Shown here: piece by piece, positions 10,247-17,823 of the stretch | How positions within the stretch are numbered: position 1 is the first letter of the stretch | Layout: every line of letters starts with the position of its first letter | Source: Psychrobacter sp. JB385 | GTDB lineage: Bacteria; Pseudomonadota; Gammaproteobacteria; Pseudomonadales; Moraxellaceae | Assembly (NCBI RefSeq): GCF_900163785.1 | Contig: NZ_FUKN01000005.1 | Coordinates: 124,001-188,000, forward strand | DNA length: 64,000 bases | Direction: 5' to 3' | Translations under genes and position numbers: made by a program | Notes under the pieces: model-generated | The model's database searches: none | The model's input: only the letters and a program-made list of their open reading frames with translations | Told to the model about the DNA's origin: nothing

Positions 10247-11881
10247 ATGTCCATGTTTAGTATAGAACCTAATAACCTAGCTCTGAGTCTCATACTTGGA
10301 CTTAGCTTAAGCCTTAGTGGATGCCAAATTTTGCCAAAGCAACCGCATTTACCTGAAAGCGTTGCGTTATCGGCACGCGTCGACGCCTTATATCAACAAG
10401 AAGACAGCCAAAATAGCGTACAGGATACAGGCGACAATACCAATTTGGTTGCCGCTATTAGTGAGCAGAACAATATCCATCCCGAGTTGTCAGGCTATCA
10501 TCCTATCGTAACAGGTGCGAATGCCTTTGCGTCTCGCAGCATCTTAACGGAGATGGCCACACGTAATATCGATGCACAGTATTATATTTGGCATAACGAT
10601 CAATCAGGGCAGTTATTGTTAAAAGATCTGTGGAGAGCTGCCGAGCGTGGGGTAATTGTACGCTTGTTATTGGATGATTTTAATAACAATGCCGAATTTG
10701 ATCAGCATCTTTTGCGTTTTGCCAGTCATCCCAATATTGCAGTACGTATCATCAACCCTTTGGTGCATCGTAAGCTTCAGACATTGAATTATGTCACGGG
10801 TTTACCACGTATCAATCGCCGTATGCATAACAAAAGCATGACCTTTGATAAGCAAATCACCATCATTGGGGGACGCAATATCGGCAATGAATATCTGAGT
10901 AATGATCAAAACAGTCAGTTTGCAGACTTGGATGTATTGCTGATTGGTAAGGTAGTTGGCGATATTGACAACAGCTTTGCCAGTTATTGGTCTTCACCGC
11001 TGTCGTTCGATATCGAAACATTAGTCAAACCTGATAATGATGTCCCATCTGGTTTCTTAGAAGCCTTAGATAAGCTTGGGCCAGAAGATAAGGATGATGA
11101 TCGTAGTGATGTGACGGTCTATAAGACGGCCATCGAAGAATCTACCATCGATGAAGACTTGCTTAATAAGCGTGTGCCCTTTCGTTGGACAGACATGCAG
11201 TTTTTGAGTGATGATGTAGGCAAACTATCTAAAACCGTCTCATCTGAGACCAATTTGGTGCATCAATTACGCACTTTGCTTGGTAGCCCTACCAAACAAT
11301 TAACCATTATTTCCTCCTACTTTGTTCCAACCAAAGATGGGGTTGATACATTGGTAAAACTGGCTGAGTCTGGGATTGATATTAAAATTTTGACCAACTC
11401 CTTTGATGCCACTGATGTGACTGCGGTTCATTCTGGCTATATACAATGGCGTCCTGTTCTTTTGAAGGCAGGCGTTAGAATCTATGAGCTAAAATCAACC
11501 GCTTCTGAAGAAAAGCGCGAAAACAAATTGTGGAAAGCGCGCAGCCAGTCCTCAACCAGCTTGCATGCAAAAACGTTTGCGGTTGACGACTACCAAGTTT
11601 TCATCGGCTCTTACAATGTTGATCCGCGCTCTGCCAATATCAATACAGAAATGGGCGTCATCATCAATGACGACCAGCTGGCAAAACAATTACATGGTGC
11701 GTTGAGTGATGATTTGTTGAATCAAGCTTATGAGGTTAAGTTACTCGACAACGGCAAACTACAATGGCACACAATGGAAAATGATAAAAAAGTGGTTTAC
11801 GATTCAGAACCACGCGTTGATGTGAGTGATCATATTTGGCTGACTATTATGTCATGGTTGCCTATTGATTGGCTGTTATAA
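10247..11881 (+). CDS. Phospholipase D-family lipoprotein, ClsC-like cardiolipin synthase
   Basis: Predicted phospholipid-transferring enzyme of the phospholipase D superfamily. Two catalytic HKD motifs are present: HNKSMTFD at about residue 194 and HAKTFAVDD at about residue 440, each followed by the usual glycine-serine/asparagine segments (GGRNIGNEY and GSYNVDPRS). The N-terminus has a hydrophobic stretch and a lipobox-like LSLSGC, so it may be membrane-anchored. The 544-residue size and arrangement resemble ClsC-type proteins rather than ClsA/ClsB. ClsC uses phosphatidylethanolamine as donor in E. coli; whether this enzyme does is inference. Confidence 0.82.
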   Translation: MSMFSIEPNNLALSLILGLSLSLSGCQILPKQPHLPESVALSARVDALYQQEDSQNSVQDTGDNTNLVAAISEQNNIHPELSGYHPIVTGANAFASRSILTEMATRNIDAQYYIWHNDQSGQLLLKDLWRAAERGVIVRLLLDDFNNNAEFDQHLLRFASHPNIAVRIINPLVHRKLQTLNYVTGLPRINRRMHNKSMTFDKQITIIGGRNIGNEYLSNDQNSQFADLDVLLIGKVVGDIDNSFASYWSSPLSFDIETLVKPDNDVPSGFLEALDKLGPEDKDDDRSDVTVYKTAIEESTIDEDLLNKRVPFRWTDMQFLSDDVGKLSKTVSSETNLVHQLRTLLGSPTKQLTIISSYFVPTKDGVDTLVKLAESGIDIKILTNSFDATDVTAVHSGYIQWRPVLLKAGVRIYELKSTASEEKRENKLWKARSQSSTSLHAKTFAVDDYQVFIGSYNVDPRSANINTEMGVIINDDQLAKQLHGALSDDLLNQAYEVKLLDNGKLQWHTMENDKKVVYDSEPRVDVSDHIWLTIMSWLPIDWLL

Positions 11882-12135
11882 GTATCATACTAAAAAGTGA
11901 CGGTATTCAAAAAGCGTATGTGTTGATACTGAAACGCTCATAACATTAAGTATTAAGCGTTTTTGGATCATACACGTTTCATGAGACTGCTTACTTTTCA
12001 ATTCTCTTTTGCTCAACACTTTATCTTTTCGGCAAGTCATTATTTTTATACTGATGCGCCGTTTTTTATTATGGTCAGTTATTTTGATAGTAACTGGCTT
12101 GATGAGCACTTATATATGTGGATACGCGACCTACT

Positions 12136-13437
12136 ATGCCTTCTCGTTCTCAATATGCCCTTATGTCTGCTAAAGATAAAAACATTGTCTTATTAGTATG
12201 TTTTAGCAGCGCAGTCGCGTTTTTCGATTTTTTGATTTATTTGTATATCGCTGATGTTGTGGCGGCAACCTTTTTTCCTGTCAGTGTCAACCCTACTATT
12301 ACAAAAATTCAAGGGCTTGGACTCTTTGCTATTGGCTATTTGGCAAGACCACTTGGCGGTCTTGTTTTTGGGCGTTATGGTGACATCATGGGTCGAAAGC
12401 CAGTATTGCTGATCAGTATGTTAGTGACCGTAATCAGCTTATCCGCTATGGCAATGCTACCTACTTATGCCCAATGGGGGTTATTAGCACCAGCCTTATT
12501 CATTATATTACGACTGATACAAGGTATTGCTTTTGGACTTTATGTTCCTCTTGCTTGGGTTTTTGTGGCAGAACATGTCCCGCGCCAGTACTCATCGGTA
12601 GCCTGTAGCTATGTCACTGCCAGTTTTTATGTAGGGGTTTTATTTTCCAACGCCTTCTTTATTTGGCTAACCAACAGTATGACACCTGATCAATTGGCCG
12701 ATTACGGGTGGCGTTTGCCTTTCCTAACTGGCGCTATTTTGAGTCTCTTACCTCTGCTAGCATGGCGCTGGATAGATGAGTCACCGTTCTTTGTCGAAAT
12801 GAAAAGATCAAAACCTGATAACTATATTGCAAAACCGTTCCGTCTTCTTTTTAAACATTGCAAACACTCCATATTTATTGGCATGGTTCTTACAATTATT
12901 ATATCGAGCATTACCACCGTTATCGTGCTTTTATTACCTGATTTGATTGAATTACGCTTTGCTTTAGACAGTGATTTGTTTGGATTTTCACACAGCCTAG
13001 GAATCATCTTTATGGTTCTTGGTTGTATATTCTATGGCCTGATATCAAACCAACAGAACTTTGGTAAAGTTTTGGCGATTGGTTCTGCTTTATTGATTAT
13101 TCAGATGTTTTTGTTCTTTTATCATTTGCAAGCCAGTGGTGACTACATTCTCATCATGTATTCTCTCTTAGGTTTTGCTGCTGGTATCGTAGGTATGGTT
13201 CCAGCGATTCTTGTTCGGTTGTTTCCAACCAATGTACGCCTAACGGGAATGGCTTTTTGTTATAATATGGCTTACGGTATCGTCGGCGTACTGGTTCCGT
13301 TCGGACTTGGCTACGCAACGTTATACGTCAGTTTTTCGCCCGCGCTCTACATCGCGTTCGTCGGTTTTATTGGTATTATTATGGGTATCTACTTTTATAA
13401 CTTACCCGAATTCAAAAAAATTGATGAGATTATCTGA
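12136..13437 (+). CDS. MFS transporter of the metabolite:H+ symporter type
   Basis: Inner-membrane transporter with about 12 predicted hydrophobic segments. The loop between helices 2 and 3 carries the MFS signature GRYGDIMGRKPVLL, and the sequence RLIQGIAFGLYVPLAWVF resembles the ProP/ShiA/citrate (MHS) branch. Its substrate cannot be assigned. From the ATG at 12136 the product is 433 residues; a GTG at 12118 would add six residues. It is followed by a hairpin and then dusA, and appears transcriptionally independent of both neighbours. Confidence 0.8.
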   Translation: MPSRSQYALMSAKDKNIVLLVCFSSAVAFFDFLIYLYIADVVAATFFPVSVNPTITKIQGLGLFAIGYLARPLGGLVFGRYGDIMGRKPVLLISMLVTVISLSAMAMLPTYAQWGLLAPALFIILRLIQGIAFGLYVPLAWVFVAEHVPRQYSSVACSYVTASFYVGVLFSNAFFIWLTNSMTPDQLADYGWRLPFLTGAILSLLPLLAWRWIDESPFFVEMKRSKPDNYIAKPFRLLFKHCKHSIFIGMVLTIIISSITTVIVLLLPDLIELRFALDSDLFGFSHSLGIIFMVLGCIFYGLISNQQNFGKVLAIGSALLIIQMFLFFYHLQASGDYILIMYSLLGFAAGIVGMVPAILVRLFPTNVRLTGMAFCYNMAYGIVGVLVPFGLGYATLYVSFSPALYIAFVGFIGIIMGIYFYNLPEFKKIDEII

Positions 13438-13501
13438 TAAATATCTGAGTGATATATCTCTAGCCAGTGAACGTACATTATTTTATATATCAATTTAGTA
13501 T

Positions 13502-13527
13502 AAGGGGTTGTTTATTGCATACCCCTT
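13502..13527 (+). terminator. Stem-loop after the MFS gene
   Basis: AAGGGGT and ACCCCTT arms (7 bp) with a loop of about 12 nt lie 65 bp past the transporter stop. No T-run follows, so it is a weak terminator candidate. Confidence 0.35.
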
Positions 13528-13595
13528 GCGCATTTATTTACCATAAAAACGCAAACAGTAAGACTCAAACATTTCATTATTAAGGCTGTACAACC

Positions 13596-14567
13596 ATGGT
13601 TGATATGACCAACAAAAGACTCTCAGTTGCACCCATGATCGATTGGACGACGACAGATTACCGTTACTTTGCGCGACTGTTTAACCCGCACACGTACCTA
13701 TATACCGAGATGATCAGTACGGGTGCATTGATACATGGCAATCGCGCGCGTCACTTGCGTTTTGATGCGCTTGAGCATCCTTTAGTGCTGCAACTTGGTG
13801 GAGCAGATACGACTGAGATGACTCAGTGCGCAGTATTTGCTCAGCAATATGGTTATGATGAAGTCAACATCAACGTTGGTTGTCCCTCTGACCGTGTACA
13901 GCACAACAAAATTGGGGCATGTCTTATGGCAGAGCCTCATACCGTTGCAGACTTGGTCAAACACATGCAGGCGGCTGTCGATATTCCTGTGACCGTGAAG
14001 CATCGCATTGGTATTGATGATTTTGATAGTTATGAGTTTATGGCAGACTTTGTTCAAAAAGTCGCTGATGCTGACTGTACACGTTTTATCGTGCATGCGA
14101 GAACCGCTTGGTTACAAGGCCTTAGCCCAAAACAAAATCGCGAGATACCGCCACTGCGTTACGATGACGTCTATCGCCTCAAACAAGATTTCCCTGAACT
14201 TGATATTGAAATCAACGGTGGTATCGAGACAATCAGCGATATTGACATGCATTTACAGCATCTAGACGGCGTTATGATTGGACGCGCTTTTTATCATAAT
14301 CCTTATTTATTAGCAGAAGCCAATGGCTTGTGGGGAGATGCTGTTCCTAAACGCTCACAGATTTTAAAGCAACTATATCCCTATTTGGAACAACAGATTG
14401 CTAAAGGTGAAGCACTGCCAACGATGACTCGGCACTATTTGGGGTTATTTCAAGGATTAACAGGCGCTCGTAAATGGCGACAAGCCTTAAGTGGTAAGCC
14501 GCAACTAACGCTTGACGAGGTTAAACGAGCAGCTGATGAGGTTTTGTTATTGAACCCTGATGCCTAG
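13596..14567 (+). CDS. dusA: tRNA-dihydrouridine(20/20a) synthase
   Basis: Flavoenzyme that reduces uridine to dihydrouridine at positions 20/20a of tRNA. Seen: the N-terminal APMIDWTTTDYRYFARL typical of DusA, the catalytic cysteine at residue 96 in NINVGCPSDRVQ, the conserved VKHRIGID and the GGI..GVMIGRAFYHNP segments that bind FMN phosphate. Length (323 residues) and these motifs point to DusA rather than DusB or DusC. A second in-frame ATG nine bases downstream is an alternative start. It is followed by a convergent gene. Confidence 0.94.
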   Translation: MVDMTNKRLSVAPMIDWTTTDYRYFARLFNPHTYLYTEMISTGALIHGNRARHLRFDALEHPLVLQLGGADTTEMTQCAVFAQQYGYDEVNINVGCPSDRVQHNKIGACLMAEPHTVADLVKHMQAAVDIPVTVKHRIGIDDFDSYEFMADFVQKVADADCTRFIVHARTAWLQGLSPKQNREIPPLRYDDVYRLKQDFPELDIEINGGIETISDIDMHLQHLDGVMIGRAFYHNPYLLAEANGLWGDAVPKRSQILKQLYPYLEQQIAKGEALPTMTRHYLGLFQGLTGARKWRQALSGKPQLTLDEVKRAADEVLLLNPDA

Positions 14568-14626
14568 ACAATATTAGAAAAGCCATATTTCTAGTAGCTT
14601 ATTTAGTAGCTTAGTATCTATGTCGT

Positions 14627-15412
14627 TTATGCTGTTTGAGCAATATATTGTCCCATTGCCACGCCATTGTTGATCATGTGCATCAACATAGGCAGCAGCA
14701 ACGAACCTGATTTGACACGAGCATAGCAAAAGAGAAGTGCTAGCACCACGATAGTACTGATCTCGTAGATACCATACTGTACGTGAATCACCGCAAAGAT
14801 CAAGCTGGTCACGAGACTTGCCACAATTGCTCCATGATGTCTCGATTGAGATGTCGCAAATTGTTCTGAGAGCGCAGACCATAGTATGCCGCGAAAAACC
14901 AATTCTTCATATAATGGCGCAACAATCACCATTGCAAAGACCAGTAGCCAAATTGAGCTGACTGATTGGTATAAAGGATCGACAAATACCAATGGTGTTT
15001 CATCCAAAAAATACGTCAACACTTGACTACCAATCATAAAGAGTATTAATAACCCAAGCATCTTCATGCCTGTCGAAAAAGCAAATGGCTTCAATGCTAA
15101 ATACTGACGACTGTTCCCGCCCCGCAAGCGAATAATCAAGACGCTAATCGCTATCAATAATACACAGCCAATAATGATTGAATAACTGCTCACTGTGCCA
15201 TCGTTACCACCAAAAAAGAATATATCAGCGATGGTTGAGCTTTTAGTAGAGGGTAATACGAACTTACCAGCAGCGTACACTCCCAGCAATTGGCTGATAA
15301 AAAAAGCGAGCACCATGCCTATGGTCAACAGACAAGCTCCTAAGCGAGAAAACAAAGGCGTCTGCTTAGATAAAGGTGTGAAACTGTCTGAATCAATAGC
15401 ATTTTTTGGCAT
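14627..15412 (-). CDS. CPBP-family intramembrane metalloprotease
   Basis: Multi-pass membrane protein of the CPBP (CAAX protease/bacteriocin-processing, Abi) family. The defining motif EELVFRG is present, followed by two later histidine motifs (FAVIHVQYG and MLMHMINNG) that complete the predicted metal site. About eight hydrophobic segments. Substrate is unknown; family members act in peptide maturation or bacteriocin immunity. The ATG at 15412 is used; a TTG at 15427 is also possible and neither has a strong ribosome site. It lies at the end of a run of minus-strand genes that includes the hydrolase, sppA and comEC, each with its own spacer. Confidence 0.83.
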   Translation of the reverse strand: MPKNAIDSDSFTPLSKQTPLFSRLGACLLTIGMVLAFFISQLLGVYAAGKFVLPSTKSSTIADIFFFGGNDGTVSSYSIIIGCVLLIAISVLIIRLRGGNSRQYLALKPFAFSTGMKMLGLLILFMIGSQVLTYFLDETPLVFVDPLYQSVSSIWLLVFAMVIVAPLYEELVFRGILWSALSEQFATSQSRHHGAIVASLVTSLIFAVIHVQYGIYEISTIVVLALLFCYARVKSGSLLLPMLMHMINNGVAMGQYIAQTA

Positions 15413-15478
15413 AAAGTCGTTACTCAAAAGGACAGTCCATCAGTCCAAATCTATAATAAAACGCATAATGAGTGGCAA

Positions 15479-16375
15479 TTACTCTTTAATCTGTAGCTGT
15501 TTCTCAATCAATGCTAGTACCTGCAATGCCACTGATTTTGGATGCTCAAGCGGAAACATGTGACCACCAGCGTGGGTTTCATAAGGAATACCCAATCGTG
15601 ATTTGACTTGCTGTGGAAAGCGACGTTTTAAAAAAATACTGTCTTGACCGATAATCAAGGTAACAGGCACTTTGGGGCCGCGATTCGGTGCCAACCAATA
15701 CCAAGAAGGATTGGTACGGAATACTTCCACTTCATTAGCTTTAGGAATGGCCAATGTAACCTTACCATCCGCGCGCTCATGCAAGCCATGATCGATATAG
15801 CCTTGGAAGCTACGCTCATCAAAGTTTTTGAAAAACGCTTTATTTCGCATTTTTTCATATGCGTCTGCTCGGCTATCCCAAACATCACGGCGATGCTTGG
15901 ACACGCCTGCTGGTGACAGCTTATCCATCAAACGGTTATTCATGAGTGGCAATCTATCAGCCGTCTTTGCCAAATGCCACAGCAAACTGACTTTGCCATA
16001 TATCCAAGGCGGATCCATGAGTACCGCTTGGCTAAAGCGCTCAGGCGCTTTATATAATGCTTGCAGAGTACACATAGCACCAAGTGAATGACCCACGCCC
16101 ACTACTTGCGTAACGCTGTGCTTATTGCAGGTATGTTTTACACTATCGATAATCTGTTGTGTCAGGCTGCGCCAATGGTCATCAACTGGATAATCGGGGG
16201 TCACGCCCAACATCGCAATATATTCAATCGTAAAAAACTCAGTCAGTGGTTCAAAAAACGGTGCGTAGACCGCACTTGGCATGCCATTGGCATGAGCAAA
16301 ATGGATGACTGGTTTGTTTGTTATCTTAGATACAGGTAGCGCTTCAAAAGTATTTAAATCAATTTCATCACTCAT
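15479..16375 (-). CDS. Alpha/beta hydrolase
   Basis: Predicted cytoplasmic serine hydrolase of about 298 residues. The nucleophile elbow is GVGHSLGAMCTL, and the likely catalytic histidine is in AGGHMFPLEHP near the C-terminus. The N-terminal strand PVIHFAHANGMPSAVYAPFF supplies the oxyanion region. The fold is clear but the substrate is not. The ATG at 16375 is preferred over a GTG nine bases upstream, because a GAGTG sequence is well spaced from it. Confidence 0.8.
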   Translation of the reverse strand: MSDEIDLNTFEALPVSKITNKPVIHFAHANGMPSAVYAPFFEPLTEFFTIEYIAMLGVTPDYPVDDHWRSLTQQIIDSVKHTCNKHSVTQVVGVGHSLGAMCTLQALYKAPERFSQAVLMDPPWIYGKVSLLWHLAKTADRLPLMNNRLMDKLSPAGVSKHRRDVWDSRADAYEKMRNKAFFKNFDERSFQGYIDHGLHERADGKVTLAIPKANEVEVFRTNPSWYWLAPNRGPKVPVTLIIGQDSIFLKRRFPQQVKSRLGIPYETHAGGHMFPLEHPKSVALQVLALIEKQLQIKE

Positions 16376-16496
16376 AATAGGCACTCATTAGATCATTATG
16401 AATAGGTCACACATTTTTATGATGATTGTCCTCTGTCAGTCTTTGCCCAAAGTCTGACAAGGTTATCAATTTTTGTGTTTGTTTTTACCTACAATT

Positions 16497-16526
16497 AAGG
16501 CTGAGCATAGTTCTATGCTCAGCCTT
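16497..16526. repeat. Perfect 13-bp inverted repeat between sppA and a hydrolase gene
   Basis: AAGGCTGAGCATA (16497-16509) and its exact complement (16514-16526) enclose a GTTC loop. It lies 37 bp past the sppA stop. It could terminate sppA, yet neither side is followed by a proper T-run, so a processing or protein-binding role is possible. Confidence 0.6.
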
Positions 16527-16562
16527 AACAATCATACACAGTAAATCTAAAATATTAAATGC

Positions 16563-17618
16563 TTAACGCATTTTTGCATTACCTTCTTCTTGCGGTAAAA
16601 AACCATCAAGACTCATGCTAGAGCCAATACCTGCACCCAGTTGTACGGCAAAACGATCCATAAACATTTGGAAGGGATCGGTTGGACTGTAATTAATGAT
16701 AGTATCAAGATCCAATTGTTTACTAAGACTTGTGATACTACCTGTTTTGTCTGCCAAACCTAGCTCAATAGATTGCTCACCTGTCCAAAACAGTCCTGAA
16801 AACAGTTTGTTTTGCTCAGGGTTTTTCAAGCGATCACCGCGACCTTCTTTCACAGCATTGATGAAATGCTTGTGCGTATTGGCAAGCACACCTTCGACAT
16901 GTTTTTCTTCGTAGTCAGTCAATGGACGCGACAAGCTCAAGATGTCTTTGTACTCACCCGCTGTGATAGTACGATCTTCTACGCCGACTTTGTCCATTAA
17001 ACCTTTGACATTGTAGCTTGGCATAATGACACCGATAGAACCAACCAAGCTCGATGGATTGACATAGATCTCATCTGCGGCAGAGGCGATATAATAAGCA
17101 CCTGAAGCACCAATATCACCGATAACGGCATAAAGTTTTTTATCTGGGTACTCTTTACGCAGATCCATCATGGTCTGCCAAATTTCATCAGACTGTACCG
17201 GTGAGCCACCAGGTGAGTTAATATCTAACGCCACCGCTTTAGAGTTAGGGTTTTCAAAAGCGTCTCTCAATGCCTCATTGACATCGTAAGCGTTGGCTAC
17301 GTCATCGTTACTGATCACACCTTGCAGCTCAACCACTGCCAAATGCGGCTGGCTCGTATCAACCCCATCTAGACCCGTTGTTGCTGTACTACAACTACGG
17401 CTCAGCATCAAGAATATCAGCAATAAATAACCAAAGGTCAATAGTTTAAAAAAGATACTCCAGCGTCGAGCACGTCGCTGCTCAACCACGCTAGCCAACA
17501 ATGTATTTTCCAGCACTCGCCACTCTTGACCACTCGGCGGTCTTTGCTGCTGCATGGGTACGGGCTGGTTCGCCGAATTATCAGGACGTTTGTTAGGGTC
17601 TGGTGGCCAGTTGGGCAT
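16563..17618 (-). CDS. sppA: Signal peptide peptidase SppA (short form), S49 family
   Basis: Membrane-anchored serine protease that degrades cleaved signal peptides. It has a cytoplasmic N-terminus, one transmembrane helix around residues 50-75, and one S49 domain. The catalytic serine is in GDIGASGAYYIASAADE, with the nearby SSLVGSIGVIM, and the general-base lysine is probably in AGEYKDILSL. The 351-residue size matches the single-domain 36K type rather than the tandem-domain E. coli enzyme. Downstream lies a perfect palindrome. No overlap with comEC, which starts far upstream and ends 205 bp before this gene. Confidence 0.88.
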   Translation of the reverse strand: MPNWPPDPNKRPDNSANQPVPMQQQRPPSGQEWRVLENTLLASVVEQRRARRWSIFFKLLTFGYLLLIFLMLSRSCSTATTGLDGVDTSQPHLAVVELQGVISNDDVANAYDVNEALRDAFENPNSKAVALDINSPGGSPVQSDEIWQTMMDLRKEYPDKKLYAVIGDIGASGAYYIASAADEIYVNPSSLVGSIGVIMPSYNVKGLMDKVGVEDRTITAGEYKDILSLSRPLTDYEEKHVEGVLANTHKHFINAVKEGRGDRLKNPEQNKLFSGLFWTGEQSIELGLADKTGSITSLSKQLDLDTIINYSPTDPFQMFMDRFAVQLGAGIGSSMSLDGFLPQEEGNAKMR

Positions 17619-17823
17619 ATAACTTCCTAAGTCAGAAACAATCTAAAACAATAAAAAAGATAACATAAAAAAGTATCAAATAAGAGCGAACGCTCACATT
17701 GCGTACTTTTGAAGTATCGCTGTCATCTATATTAACAAGCTGCTAAGTATGGTGGTATTTCATTTATGGTTCAATAGTATAACTGTGAAATATCACGATA
17801 TTGTAACATCCCTCTTATGAGCC

